A stretch of 23,252 nt of DNA from an uncultured Lachnospiraceae bacterium (lineage in GTDB: Bacteria > Bacillota > Clostridia > Lachnospirales > Lachnospiraceae), in NCBI GenBank assembly GCA_910579285.1, contig CAJTTT010000037.1, positions 1 through 23,252 on the forward strand. The letters are read 5' to 3'. Shown here piece by piece: positions 1 through 7,491 of this stretch (position 1 is its first letter; each line of letters begins with the position of its first letter). The notes beneath the pieces are model-generated. The model was not told where the DNA came from and searched no databases. It saw nothing but the letters and a program-made list of their open reading frames with translations. The translations under genes and the position numbers were made by a program.

Positions 1-1033
1 GTTCCATTCCGGGTACCGTGCGGTACATTGCAAGCTGTACATCCTCGGGAAGAGAAGATGACATACCGCTCACATACATTTCGTTAGTATGAAGTCCTTC
101 AGGTTCAATAAAAACCTGATGTCTGTCTTTATCCGAAAACTTAACTACTTTATCTTCAATGGAAGGGCAGTATCTGGGACCCGTCCCTTCTATCACTCCT
201 GCATAGATAGGAGATCTGTCAAGATTCGCCCTGATAATATCATGGGTCTGTTCATTTGTATAAGTAAGATAACAGGAAACCTGATCAATCTGTACCTCAT
301 CCGGGTTTGTAGAAAAAGAAAAGGGAATGACTTTCTCATCACCAAACTGTTCTTCCATCCGATCCAAATCAAGAGAACGCCTATCCATTCTGGCCGGCGT
401 GCCGGTCTTAAACCGACGCATTTCAATTCCAAGTTCTAAAAGAGAATCCGTCAAATGATTGGCCGCCTGCAGGCCGTTTGGTCCTGTGTAAGTGATAGCC
501 TCTCCACAAAGACATCTTGCCTTCAGATAAGTGCCTGTACATAAAATAACAGTCTTACATTCATAAACAGTTCCTGTAAAAGTTTTCAGTCCCACTATTC
601 TACGGTTTACGGAATCAGAAGAAGTCTCCTGCGCTTCCTCCACCAGAAGTTCACAAACTTCTGCCTGTTTGATCGTCAAATGATCCTGACTTTCCAACAC
701 CTTACGCATCGCACGGGAATACTCCGCTTTATCCGCCTGTGCCCTCAAAGAATGCACCGCCGGACCCTTGGATTTGTTTAACATCTTAGACTGGATAAAT
801 GTCTTATCTATATTTTTTCCCATTTCTCCGCCAAGCGCATCAATTTCTCTCACGAGATGTCCCTTGGAAGTTCCACCGATATTCGGATTACAGGGCATAA
901 GGGCAATACTGTCAACGCTCACCGTAAAAATTACAGTTTCAAATCCAAGCCTTGCACAGGCCAAAGCAGCTTCGCATCCCGCATGTCCCGCACCGACCAC
1001 ACAGACATCGTATGTTTCTCTTAATTCCGACAT
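1..1033 (-). CDS. mnmG: tRNA uridine-5-carboxymethylaminomethyl(34) synthesis enzyme MnmG (GidA), N-terminal part
   Basis: FAD-dependent enzyme that with MnmE installs the carboxymethylaminomethyl group on U34 of certain tRNAs. About 344 residues are visible; the family is about 620-630 residues, so the C-terminal part lies beyond the left edge and no stop codon is present. Seen near the N-terminus: the FAD-binding GAGHAGCEAA (residues 14-23) and, further on, NPNIGGTSKGHLVREIDALGG, split here as NPNIGGTSKG then HLVREIDALGG, typical of MnmG. I chose the ATG at 1033 (MSELRETYD) because GAGG lies 8 nt upstream; an in-frame ATG two codons earlier (1039) sits only 2 nt from that GAGG. It is 28 nt downstream of mnmE on the same strand and presumably co-transcribed, the usual arrangement for the two partners. 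Confidence 0.97.
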   Translation of the reverse strand, partial: MSELRETYDVCVVGAGHAGCEAALACARLGFETVIFTVSVDSIALMPCNPNIGGTSKGHLVREIDALGGEMGKNIDKTFIQSKMLNKSKGPAVHSLRAQADKAEYSRAMRKVLESQDHLTIKQAEVCELLVEEAQETSSDSVNRRIVGLKTFTGTVYECKTVILCTGTYLKARCLCGEAITYTGPNGLQAANHLTDSLLELGIEMRRFKTGTPARMDRRSLDLDRMEEQFGDEKVIPFSFSTNPDEVQIDQVSCYLTYTNEQTHDIIRANLDRSPIYAGVIEGTGPRYCPSIEDKVVKFSDKDRHQVFIEPEGLHTNEMYVSGMSSSLPEDVQLAMYRTVPGME

Positions 1034-1061
1034 TTTCATTACCTCATCTATCCATTCAAAT

Positions 1062-2522
1062 TCACTTTCCCATACAAAATTTTAAAAAGATCTCATTCAC
1101 CAGATCATCGCCCACTTCCTCCCCGATAATCTTTCCGAGAGAAGCATATGCGCTCATCAGATCAATGGAATAAAAATCTTCCGGCATCTGGTTTTCCAGA
1201 CTGCCGCAAACCTGATTCATACTTTCAAGCGCTTCCAAGAGAGCCTCTTTATGGCGTGAACTGGTGATACAGATTTCATCATTATAAGAAATCTGACCGT
1301 GAAAAAACATTTTTTTGATCAGATGAACGAGCTTGTCCATACCATCGTTTTCTTTGGCAGAAATTTTCACCATAACAATCGTATCATTTCCGTCCTGCAG
1401 TTCTTCTTCATCCAGATTTTCAGACATCATGTACACCCTGCTGCTTTTTTCGGAAACGTTAGAAAACAGTTCATTGACCGCCGTCAGATCAACCACTTCA
1501 TCCAGATCCGATTTATTTAAAAGCAGAATCGTTTTCTTATCTTTTATCATTCTCATAATATCTGCATCATTCTCATCGAGAGGGACAGAAGAATCCATCA
1601 CATATAAAATCAGATCCGCATCTTCAGAAATCGTCTTAGCTTTCTCTACGCCTATTTTTTCTACCATATCTTCCGTATTTCTAATGCCCGCAGTATCTAT
1701 GATATTTAAAGTGATATCTCCCAGATAAATGGTTTCTTCCAGTGTATCTCTCGTGGTCCCGGCTATATCTGTAACGATTGCCCGGTCCTGTCCCACCATA
1801 AGATTTAACAAAGAAGATTTTCCAACATTCGGTTTTCCAACAATAACCGTGCAGATACCCTCTTTCAACATTTTTCCGTCATCTGCAGAATTGAGAAGCT
1901 TCTTCAACTCTTTTATCACAAAACTAACCTGATCTGATAATTTTTCTGTATACCCTTCCAGACTGATATGCTCCGGATCATCCAAAGCAGACTCAATAAA
2001 AGCAATCTCATATAAAATCTTTTCGCGAAGCTCCTTTATTTTTTCAAATACAGAACCTCTGAGCTGTTTCATGGAAGACTTGAGGGCAAACTGATTTTTT
2101 GCATGAATCACATCCATAACCGCTTCCGCCCTGGAAAGATCAATTCTCCCGTTCAAAAAAGCACGCTTCGTAAATTCTCCAGGCTCTGCCAGTCTGGCTC
2201 CCGCCTCTATCGCCGTCATCAGAATTTTTTTCATCATAAGAGCGCCGCCGTGACAGTTAATTTCCACTGTATCTTCCATCGTATAACTGTGAGGCGCCCT
2301 CATAACGGAAACCATGACTTCATCTATCGGGCTTCCATCCTTTTCTACGATAAATCCGTAATGGATGGTATGAGAATCATACATAAAAAGAACTTCTTTA
2401 TTTTTCTTATTACGGTATATTTTGTTGACAATCGGAATTGCTTCATCCCCGCTCACCCTTATGATCCCGATTCCCGAATCAGACAAAGCAGTGGCAATGG
2501 CAGCAATCGTATCTGTTCTCAT
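1062..2522 (-). CDS. mnmE: tRNA uridine-5-carboxymethylaminomethyl(34) synthesis GTPase MnmE (TrmE)
   Basis: Potassium-activated GTPase, partner of MnmG in U34 tRNA modification; it acts as a dimer in the cytoplasm. 486 residues: N-terminal formyl-THF-binding domain (1-120), helical domain, and an inserted Ras-like G domain with G1 GKPNVGKS (229-236), G2 TDIAGTTRDT (251-260), G3 DTAG (276-279), G4 NKSD (336-339) and G5 SAK (388-390). The protein ends FCMGK, the family C-terminal catalytic C-x-G-K with Met in place of the common Ile. It is longer than the usual 450-460 residues mainly because of an acidic stretch (about 355-382) between G4 and G5. I chose the ATG at 2522 (MRTDTIAAI), with GAGG 5 nt upstream. 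An in-frame ATG 11 codons earlier (2555) would add MRKKQRRNEEI, but that sequence belongs to a palindromic element. Confidence 0.97.
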   Translation of the reverse strand: MRTDTIAAIATALSDSGIGIIRVSGDEAIPIVNKIYRNKKNKEVLFMYDSHTIHYGFIVEKDGSPIDEVMVSVMRAPHSYTMEDTVEINCHGGALMMKKILMTAIEAGARLAEPGEFTKRAFLNGRIDLSRAEAVMDVIHAKNQFALKSSMKQLRGSVFEKIKELREKILYEIAFIESALDDPEHISLEGYTEKLSDQVSFVIKELKKLLNSADDGKMLKEGICTVIVGKPNVGKSSLLNLMVGQDRAIVTDIAGTTRDTLEETIYLGDITLNIIDTAGIRNTEDMVEKIGVEKAKTISEDADLILYVMDSSVPLDENDADIMRMIKDKKTILLLNKSDLDEVVDLTAVNELFSNVSEKSSRVYMMSENLDEEELQDGNDTIVMVKISAKENDGMDKLVHLIKKMFFHGQISYNDEICITSSRHKEALLEALESMNQVCGSLENQMPEDFYSIDLMSAYASLGKIIGEEVGDDLVNEIFLKFCMGK

Positions 2523-2523
2523 A

Positions 2524-2634
2524 ATTTCCTCATTTCTGCGCTGCTTTTTGCGCATATCGAGTTTGTGTCAAGCAACGTGCAGACACAAATCTCGCGATTG
2601 AAAATTTTAATTTTCAATCTTATTTCCTCATTTC
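2524..2634. repeat. Palindromic intergenic element bounded by a 13-bp direct repeat
   Basis: An exact 13-bp repeat (minus strand GAAATGAGGAAAT) occurs at 2622-2634 and 2524-2536. The 85 bp between them is packed with inverted repeats. Read on the minus strand: stem A, GATTGAAAATT/AATTTTCAATC (11 bp, 2-nt loop); stem B, CGAG(A)TTTGTGTC/GACACAAACTCG (12 bp with one bulged A and a 12-nt loop); stem C, TGCGC/GCGCA. The mnmE-proximal repeat carries the mnmE ribosome binding site. No ORF or transposase is inside. This looks like a small non-autonomous or REP/MITE-like element, but its copy number cannot be judged from the window. Confidence 0.6.
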
Positions 2635-2745
2635 AAAGTCATTTTTTCAAATCTATATAAGACTCTGCACTTTTCTACAGTTATTCAATTTTACTACATA
2701 CGCCGCAAAAAATCCACTATGTATGAAATATGCCGCCATACATAA

Positions 2746-2775
2746 AAACCGGCAGGTAAACATACCCGCCGGTTT
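2746..2775 (-). terminator. Rho-independent terminator of the rpmH-jag operon
   Basis: On the minus strand, 17 nt after the jag stop, a 13-bp stem AAACCGGCGGGTA / TACCTGCCGGTTT (one G-U pair, TGTT loop) runs directly into a T run (plus-strand A run 2744-2748). It separates the rpmH-rnpA-yidD-yidC-jag transcript from mnmE-mnmG. Confidence 0.9.
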
Positions 2776-2791
2776 CCATACATTTTTTTCT

Positions 2792-3481
2792 TTATTCATC
2801 CTCTTTATTATAGTAACTCTTCTCGTAACCCTTATCGTATCTTTTTTCACTTCGCTCATACTTTTTCAGTACCACAACCACATGACGGAAAGGCTCATCG
2901 CCTTCACTGTAAGTTGTCACATACTTATCATTCTGAAGAGCGGAATGAATGATTCTTCTCTCATAAGGATTCATAGGCTCCAGAGAAACAGGTCTCTTGG
3001 TTCTTTTTACCTTATAAGAAATATTCTTTGCCAGATTTTCCAGTGTTTCCTTTCTTCTCTTACGGTAGTTTTCCGTATCCACCTTAACTCTGACATAATT
3101 TTCTGTATCCTTATTGACTACAAGAGATACGAGATACTGTAAAGAATCCAGGGTCTGTCCTCTCTTACCGATCAGAATACCCATTTCATCGCCGGAAAGT
3201 TCAATATCCATCGCGTTTTCTTCTTCGTTGTAGCTGACATTCGCCACAACCGTAAGATCCATCGCCGCAAAAACATCCTTAAGAAAATCCTTTGCCTTAT
3301 CTTCTACGGAAGATTTTACTCTCACTTTAATAACAGCGGGTCTTGCACCAATACCAAGCAATCCTGTTTTTCCTTCATCAACTACTTCATATTCCAGTTT
3401 ATCACTGGTTACTGTAAATTTCTGACATGCATCTGTGATCGCATCATCAACAGTTTTTGCGGATATTTCAATATAGTCCAT
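2792..3481 (-). CDS. khpB: RNA-binding protein KhpB (Jag/EloR)
   Basis: Cytoplasmic RNA-binding protein, known in Firmicutes as KhpB/Jag/EloR and linked there to cell elongation and sporulation through RNA regulation. 229 residues: Jag-N domain (1-52, with GKTGLLGIGARPA), KH domain with the GxxG loop GKRG at 105-108, and R3H domain with R175-x3-H179 in NPYERRIIH. The C-terminal 20 residues are a charged tyrosine/lysine-rich tail. The ATG at 3481 is preceded by a GGGGG run about 7 nt upstream. It lies 16 nt after yidC and is the last gene before a strong terminator. The family assignment is firm; the RNA targets are not deducible. Confidence 0.96.
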   Translation of the reverse strand: MDYIEISAKTVDDAITDACQKFTVTSDKLEYEVVDEGKTGLLGIGARPAVIKVRVKSSVEDKAKDFLKDVFAAMDLTVVANVSYNEEENAMDIELSGDEMGILIGKRGQTLDSLQYLVSLVVNKDTENYVRVKVDTENYRKRRKETLENLAKNISYKVKRTKRPVSLEPMNPYERRIIHSALQNDKYVTTYSEGDEPFRHVVVVLKKYERSEKRYDKGYEKSYYNKEDE

Positions 3482-3497
3482 TTTCTTACCCCCTATT

Positions 3498-4802
3498 TTA
3501 CTTATTCTTTTTCTCGTTATACTCTCTTACCATATTCGCCTTCGACATCATACTGCCGGGTTTGGCGTTTCTGCTGTAATATTCCGTTGATTTTCTGACA
3601 AGCTCATCCTTCTCTTCCTGGCTCATCTGAGAGGATACGGAAGCCTTCGACGCCATACCGGCATTTTTTGTGTTCATACTCGCATAAGACGCCATCTTCT
3701 CCGCTTTCTGTCCGGCCTTTTCCATTTTCTTTTTGGCCTTATCCTCATTTTTCTTAACGATTTCATCCAGATCCATCTTATCAATATGTTTGTTAATCAG
3801 AATCTGCTGAATACTTCTCACCACTGCACCAGCTACCCAGTAAAGTCCCATACCTGCAGGCAGCGTATAACAGAATACCGCCGACATAATAGGCATGATC
3901 GTATTCATGGTTTTCATGGACTGCATCATGGTATTTTGCTGCTCATTATCCGTATTTGTTTCCTGCTGCGGCATAAGCTTCACATTGATCCACTGTGTCA
4001 CTGCAGCCAGAACAGGAATTACAAAAGCGGCAATCATCATAATCACAGAACCATCAGCTCTCGCTTCACCGAATGTAAAGGCAGGTGAGTTTGACATACT
4101 CAGTCCCAAAAAATTATTATACTGATCAAGCAAAGACAAAGTATGATCAATATCTCCAGAAAGATTGGAAAAATGTTCTTTCAAACTTGTCCACTCTGCA
4201 CTGGAAGCCGTATTCAATACATCCACAAAGGTATTCTGTACATAGGAAGTAACGCCGCCGACAAAATTTTCATTGGCAAACTGCTTTTCGTACATACCGA
4301 AATTTTTAAAGCCTTTGAGAAATTCAATACTTCCCGGCTCTTTGATCAGATTATCTACCAGCGGGAAAAAGGCTTCTTTTACCTTTCCGACATAGGCAGG
4401 TATGTTGCCGATCACACGATAAAGAGCTAATAAAATAGGCATCTGAATCAAAAGCTGCACACAGCTTCCCGAAGGAGACACGCCATATTTCGCATACACT
4501 GCCTGCGTCTCCATATTCATAGCCATCATAGAATCGTTATCTTTTTTGTTTTTGTATTTTTTCTGAATCGCCTGCAGCTCAGGATTCATTTTTACCTGTA
4601 ACTTTGAAAACTTCTGCTGTCTGATCGTGAGAGGCGTCAACAACAGATAGATAACAATCGTAAACAAAATGATAGCAAGCCCAATGTTAGGAATGCCGAT
4701 CTTATCTATCACAAAAAAGATGCCTTCCATAATATAACCCAGTAATTTAGCTACAGGTCCTAAAATTTTACCTGTATTCTGGGTCAACAAAATATCTGAC
4801 AA
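3498..4802 (-). CDS. yidC: Membrane protein insertase YidC/Oxa1 (SpoIIIJ type)
   Basis: Inserts and folds membrane proteins alone or with SecYEG. 434 residues. Transmembrane segments near 38-58, 113-132, 251-274 and 301-335; the groove arginine follows the first (TPLTIRQQKF, R61). The cytoplasmic region 62-105 is basic, and residues 350-434 form a lysine/methionine-rich tail suited to ribosome contact. No Sec signal with a lipobox cysteine is seen, unlike Bacillus SpoIIIJ; the N-terminus instead has a weakly hydrophobic stretch (13-34). The start is TTG at 4802, supported by AAGGAGG 9 nt upstream; no ATG with a comparable ribosome binding site precedes the first membrane segment. It lies between yidD and jag in the conserved operon. 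Confidence 0.97.
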   Translation of the reverse strand: MSDILLTQNTGKILGPVAKLLGYIMEGIFFVIDKIGIPNIGLAIILFTIVIYLLLTPLTIRQQKFSKLQVKMNPELQAIQKKYKNKKDNDSMMAMNMETQAVYAKYGVSPSGSCVQLLIQMPILLALYRVIGNIPAYVGKVKEAFFPLVDNLIKEPGSIEFLKGFKNFGMYEKQFANENFVGGVTSYVQNTFVDVLNTASSAEWTSLKEHFSNLSGDIDHTLSLLDQYNNFLGLSMSNSPAFTFGEARADGSVIMMIAAFVIPVLAAVTQWINVKLMPQQETNTDNEQQNTMMQSMKTMNTIMPIMSAVFCYTLPAGMGLYWVAGAVVRSIQQILINKHIDKMDLDEIVKKNEDKAKKKMEKAGQKAEKMASYASMNTKNAGMASKASVSSQMSQEEKDELVRKSTEYYSRNAKPGSMMSKANMVREYNEKKNK

Positions 4803-4842
4803 AATATCTTACCTCCTTACAAAAAATCACTTCCTCCTGTCT

Positions 4843-5055
4843 TTATGGAACAGGATCATAACCACCTTTTGAAAAAGGATTACATCTGCATATTCTCCAC
4901 AAAGCAAGAAGCCCTCCTTTAAAGGCGCCATATTTTTCAACAGCCTCCAGTCCATATTCAGAACAGGTAGGTATATATGGACATTTCGTGCTTTTCATGG
5001 GAGAAATATATTTTCTATAGAATTTGATAAAACAGATCATAACTTTTTTCATCAT
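4843..5055 (-). CDS. yidD: Membrane protein insertion efficiency factor YidD
   Basis: Small membrane-associated protein that assists YidC-dependent insertion. 70 residues, the usual size. It shows the family signature: amphipathic basic N-terminus (MKKVMICFIKFYRKYISP), then CPYIPTCSEYGLEAV and the C-terminal RCNPFSKGGYDPVP. It begins 5 nt after the rnpA stop, so its GA-rich ribosome binding site (GAAGAGAG) lies within the end of rnpA, suggesting coupled translation. Two adjacent ATGs (5055 and 5052) are possible; the first is given. Confidence 0.95.
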   Translation of the reverse strand: MMKKVMICFIKFYRKYISPMKSTKCPYIPTCSEYGLEAVEKYGAFKGGLLALWRICRCNPFSKGGYDPVP

Positions 5056-5060
5056 AAATT

Positions 5061-5420
5061 CTAACTCTCTTCATCATAAAAATAAATTTTAATGATACGA
5101 TGAAGCTTTGAAAGATGTAACAATGCGCTTTCGATCTCAAAAAAACCAACCGAGGCCGCACTTTTTCTTGCAACGACTACTATATCTAAACCACTATTAA
5201 ATATATTTTCATGTAGCCGGTAACTCTCTCTCACCAGTCTGGCAAAGCGGTGTCTCACTACACTGTTACCCACTTTCTTGCTGGCGGATATTCCCAGTCT
5301 GTTTATGCCTTTGTTGTTTTCCAATACATACATCACCAAATACTTGTCAGCATAACTCCTGCCATTTTCATAAACATTCCGGAAATCAGTATTCTTTTTT
5401 AAAGATTCAGAAAATAGCAC
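5061..5420 (-). CDS. rnpA: Ribonuclease P protein component
   Basis: Protein subunit of RNase P, which matures tRNA 5' ends with the catalytic RNA (rnpB, not in this window). 119 residues, normal for the family. The RNR-type basic helix is visible as KKVGNSVVRHRFARLVRESYR, split as KKVGNSVVRHRF then ARLVRESYR (about 48-68). The start is GTG at 5420 (read as Met) with GGAGAGG about 9 nt upstream. It lies downstream of rpmH, across a terminator-like hairpin that probably lowers its expression relative to rpmH. Confidence 0.96.
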   Translation of the reverse strand: MLFSESLKKNTDFRNVYENGRSYADKYLVMYVLENNKGINRLGISASKKVGNSVVRHRFARLVRESYRLHENIFNSGLDIVVVARKSAASVGFFEIESALLHLSKLHRIIKIYFYDEES

Positions 5421-5482
5421 TTTATTCTACCTCTCCAAACTTAAGCAGCTCAACACACAGGATCACTGCTCTGAGTAGTTAG

Positions 5483-5510
5483 AAAAATAGGCCACATAAA
5501 TGCGGCCTAT
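5483..5510 (-). terminator. Terminator/attenuator hairpin between rpmH and rnpA
   Basis: Minus-strand stem ATAGGCCGCA / TGTGGCCTAT (10 bp, one G-U pair, loop TTTA; 5487-5510) followed by four T. The rpmH stop codon (TAG, 5507-5509) is inside the upstream arm, so the last rpmH-translating ribosome would cover the hairpin. Because rnpA has no other clear promoter, partial termination is likely. Confidence 0.75.
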
Positions 5511-5641
5511 GCTGATAATCTCTTTCTTCCTTTTGCACGTCTTGCAGCTAAGACTTTTCTTCCACCCTTGGTACTCATTCTTTTCCTGAATCCGTGAACC
5601 TTAGCTCTATGCCTTTTTTTAGGCTGAAACGTCATTTTCAT
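5507..5641 (-). CDS. rpmH: 50S ribosomal protein L34
   Basis: Small, very basic protein of the large ribosomal subunit. 44 residues, the family norm, with the conserved MTFQPKKRHRAKVHGFRKRM and ending RAKGRKRLSA. The start ATG at 5641 (MKMTFQPKK) has AAGGAGG about 9 nt upstream; an ATG 6 nt earlier is out of frame. It is the first gene of the leftward operon and faces the origin; its 5' leader is about 75 nt from the predicted promoter. Confidence 0.98.
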   Translation of the reverse strand: MKMTFQPKKRHRAKVHGFRKRMSTKGGRKVLAARRAKGRKRLSA

Positions 5642-5722
5642 CCCATTGCACCTCCTTCTCAAAACCTTACTGATTTTATAAGGTAAACCTAATGTTATCA
5701 CATTTTGGAAAACAACATGTTG

Positions 5723-5751
5723 ATTATATATAATTAATAGGAAAACGTCAA
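5723..5751 (-). promoter_or_regulatory. SigA-type promoter of the rpmH operon
   Basis: Minus strand: -35 TTGACG (5746-5751), 17-bp spacer, -10 TATAAT (5723-5728). Transcription would begin about 5716, where the perfect palindrome CAACATGTTG (5713-5722) sits. The match to consensus is nearly complete. Confidence 0.85.
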
Positions 5752-5801
5752 GTAAAACCGCGGATATTTTTGACTTTTTTATTTTTTTGGCTTTACATAA
5801 C

Positions 5802-6004
5802 TAATCCACAATATGTTGATAAATATGTGGATAACTTTTACCTTCATTGTTGAAAAATAGTCTAAACTTATATTTTATCCATGTGAAAATGGTTTATACC
5901 CTATCTGATAATTATTCACATATACTTTTTATCAAAATATCATATGTTAACCTTCCTCCCTCTTATCCACAAATCTTTTTCCAACGTGTTTTTCGCGTGG
6001 ATAA
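5802..6004. other. oriC, upstream DnaA-box cluster (rpmH-dnaA gap)
   Basis: The 491-bp gap between rpmH and dnaA (5642-6132) has no gene. It is AT-rich and holds DnaA boxes: TTATCCACA on minus at 5826-5834, TTATTCACA on plus at 5912-5920, TTATCCACA on plus at 5963-5971, and two with one mismatch (TAATCCACA plus 5802-5810; TTATCCACG minus 5996-6004). Together with the downstream cluster this forms a bipartite origin around dnaA. It also separates leftward from rightward genes, as expected at oriC. Confidence 0.88.
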
Positions 6005-6012
6005 CTTATCAT

Positions 6013-6041
6013 TTGAATTTTTTTGATGTTTGTATTATTAT
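6013..6041 (+). promoter_or_regulatory. Probable dnaA promoter
   Basis: -35 TTGAAT (6013-6018), 17-bp spacer, -10 TATTAT (6036-6041), giving a start near 6048 and an 85-nt leader. The promoter lies 8 bp from the last DnaA box of the upstream cluster, which fits repression of dnaA by DnaA. Confidence 0.6.
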
Positions 6042-6132
6042 ATATGGTAGGACAATTTTGACGTGGCGTAAATGGAACTGAAATTATGACCAGATACATT
6101 TTATATCAAAAAACAATGAGGTTACAGATATT

Positions 6133-7488
6133 ATGGATTCTATCAAAGAAAAATGGGATGAAATCAAAGAAACAATCAGAAAAGAATATGAGCTGACTGA
6201 TGTTTCCTATGATACCTGGATTAAACCTCTTCGTTTTTATGATGTAGAGGAAAATACAGTGATCATTATGATCCCTTCGGATCAGTCCCATGCACTCAAT
6301 TATATTTCTTCTAAATATAAAAACTTTTTTAAGGTCATCATCTCAGAAATGATGGACCATACTTATGATATTTCTTTCGTATTGGAAAAAGAAGCCATGA
6401 AAAATGAAAACAACACAGAAACAGCGGCGAAACCTTCCAATCACATGAATTATGAAAATGCAAATCTGAATCCTAAGTATAAATTTGACACCTTTGTTGT
6501 CGGCAGCAACAATAAATTGGCACACTCTGCGGCTCTTGCTGCTGCGGAATCACCGGGAGAAGTATACAATCCTCTCTATATTTATGGAGGAGCAGGTCTT
6601 GGAAAAACACACCTGATGCACGCCATCGGACATTTTATTTTGGAGAAAAATCCCGGGATGAAAGTTTTATATGTCACTTCAGAGAACTTTACAAACGAAG
6701 TGATCAGCTGTATCAGAAGCGGCGACGCCTTAAAAATGAACAATATGAGGGAAAAATACAGAACGGTTGATATCCTTATGATTGATGATATCCAGTTTAT
6801 CATCGGAAAGGAAAGCACCCAGGAAGAATTTTTCCATACTTTTAATACGCTTCATTCTGCGGGCAAACAGCTTATTTTATCCTCAGACAAGCCTCCAAAA
6901 GATATGGAAACTCTGGAAGAAAGACTGCGTTCCAGGTTTGAATGGGGATTGATCGCAGATATCCAGCCGCCGGATTATGAAACAAGAATGGCAATTTTGC
7001 AGAAAAACGCTGAAAACTATAATAAAGAAATTGATGATGAAATCTTATCTTATATTGCAGAAAATGTAAAATCCAACATCAGGGAGCTGGAAGGAGCCTT
7101 AAATAAAATCATGGCTTTCTCTAAATTAAATAAAGTAGATATCAATCTGGCCTATGCGGAAGAAGCGCTGAAAGATGTGATTTATCCGAATAAACAGAAA
7201 GAAATCACTCCCTCCCTTATTATAGAAGTAGTTGCAGAACACTTTGGCGTCAGTTCCGAAGACATTGCTTCTAAAAAGAGAACGGCTGAACTTGTACAGC
7301 CGAGACAGATTGTCATGTATTTTTGCAGGGAAATGACACAAAATTCCTTACAGAGCATAGCTAAATCCATCGGCAAAAAGGATCATACAACAGTTTTACA
7401 CGGCATAAAGACGATCACGAAAGAGATGGAAACCAACGAAGAACTTAAAAATAAAGTAGATATCATCAGAAAGAAAATTATACCGTAG
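6133..7488 (+). CDS. dnaA: Chromosomal replication initiator protein DnaA
   Basis: AAA+ initiator that binds DnaA boxes and opens oriC. 451 residues. Domain I at 1-82; a short linker rich in Asn (90-113); AAA+ domain III with Walker A GGAGLGKT (152-159), Walker B LMIDDIQF (215-222) and an arginine-bearing RLRSRFEWG (264-272); domain IV with the box-reading signature KKDHTTVLHGIK (415-426). The start ATG at 6133 has a GAGG, rather distant at 11 nt. It is flanked by DnaA-box clusters on both sides and followed by dnaN, the standard order. Nothing is missing. Confidence 0.99.
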   Translation: MDSIKEKWDEIKETIRKEYELTDVSYDTWIKPLRFYDVEENTVIIMIPSDQSHALNYISSKYKNFFKVIISEMMDHTYDISFVLEKEAMKNENNTETAAKPSNHMNYENANLNPKYKFDTFVVGSNNKLAHSAALAAAESPGEVYNPLYIYGGAGLGKTHLMHAIGHFILEKNPGMKVLYVTSENFTNEVISCIRSGDALKMNNMREKYRTVDILMIDDIQFIIGKESTQEEFFHTFNTLHSAGKQLILSSDKPPKDMETLEERLRSRFEWGLIADIQPPDYETRMAILQKNAENYNKEIDDEILSYIAENVKSNIRELEGALNKIMAFSKLNKVDINLAYAEEALKDVIYPNKQKEITPSLIIEVVAEHFGVSSEDIASKKRTAELVQPRQIVMYFCREMTQNSLQSIAKSIGKKDHTTVLHGIKTITKEMETNEELKNKVDIIRKKIIP

Positions 7489-7491
7489 TTT

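Noticed and set aside
1..1033. mnmG as a truncated or broken gene
   Set aside because: The frame is open to the left edge without disruption; the missing part is due to the window boundary.
2103..2660. 185-codon plus-strand open frame across the mnmE start
   Set aside because: It is antisense to mnmE and runs through the palindromic element; composition is that of a shadow.
5702..6132. Possible small gene or ncRNA in the rpmH-dnaA gap
   Set aside because: No open frame with a ribosome binding site and no long stable stem; DnaA boxes and two promoters account for the region.
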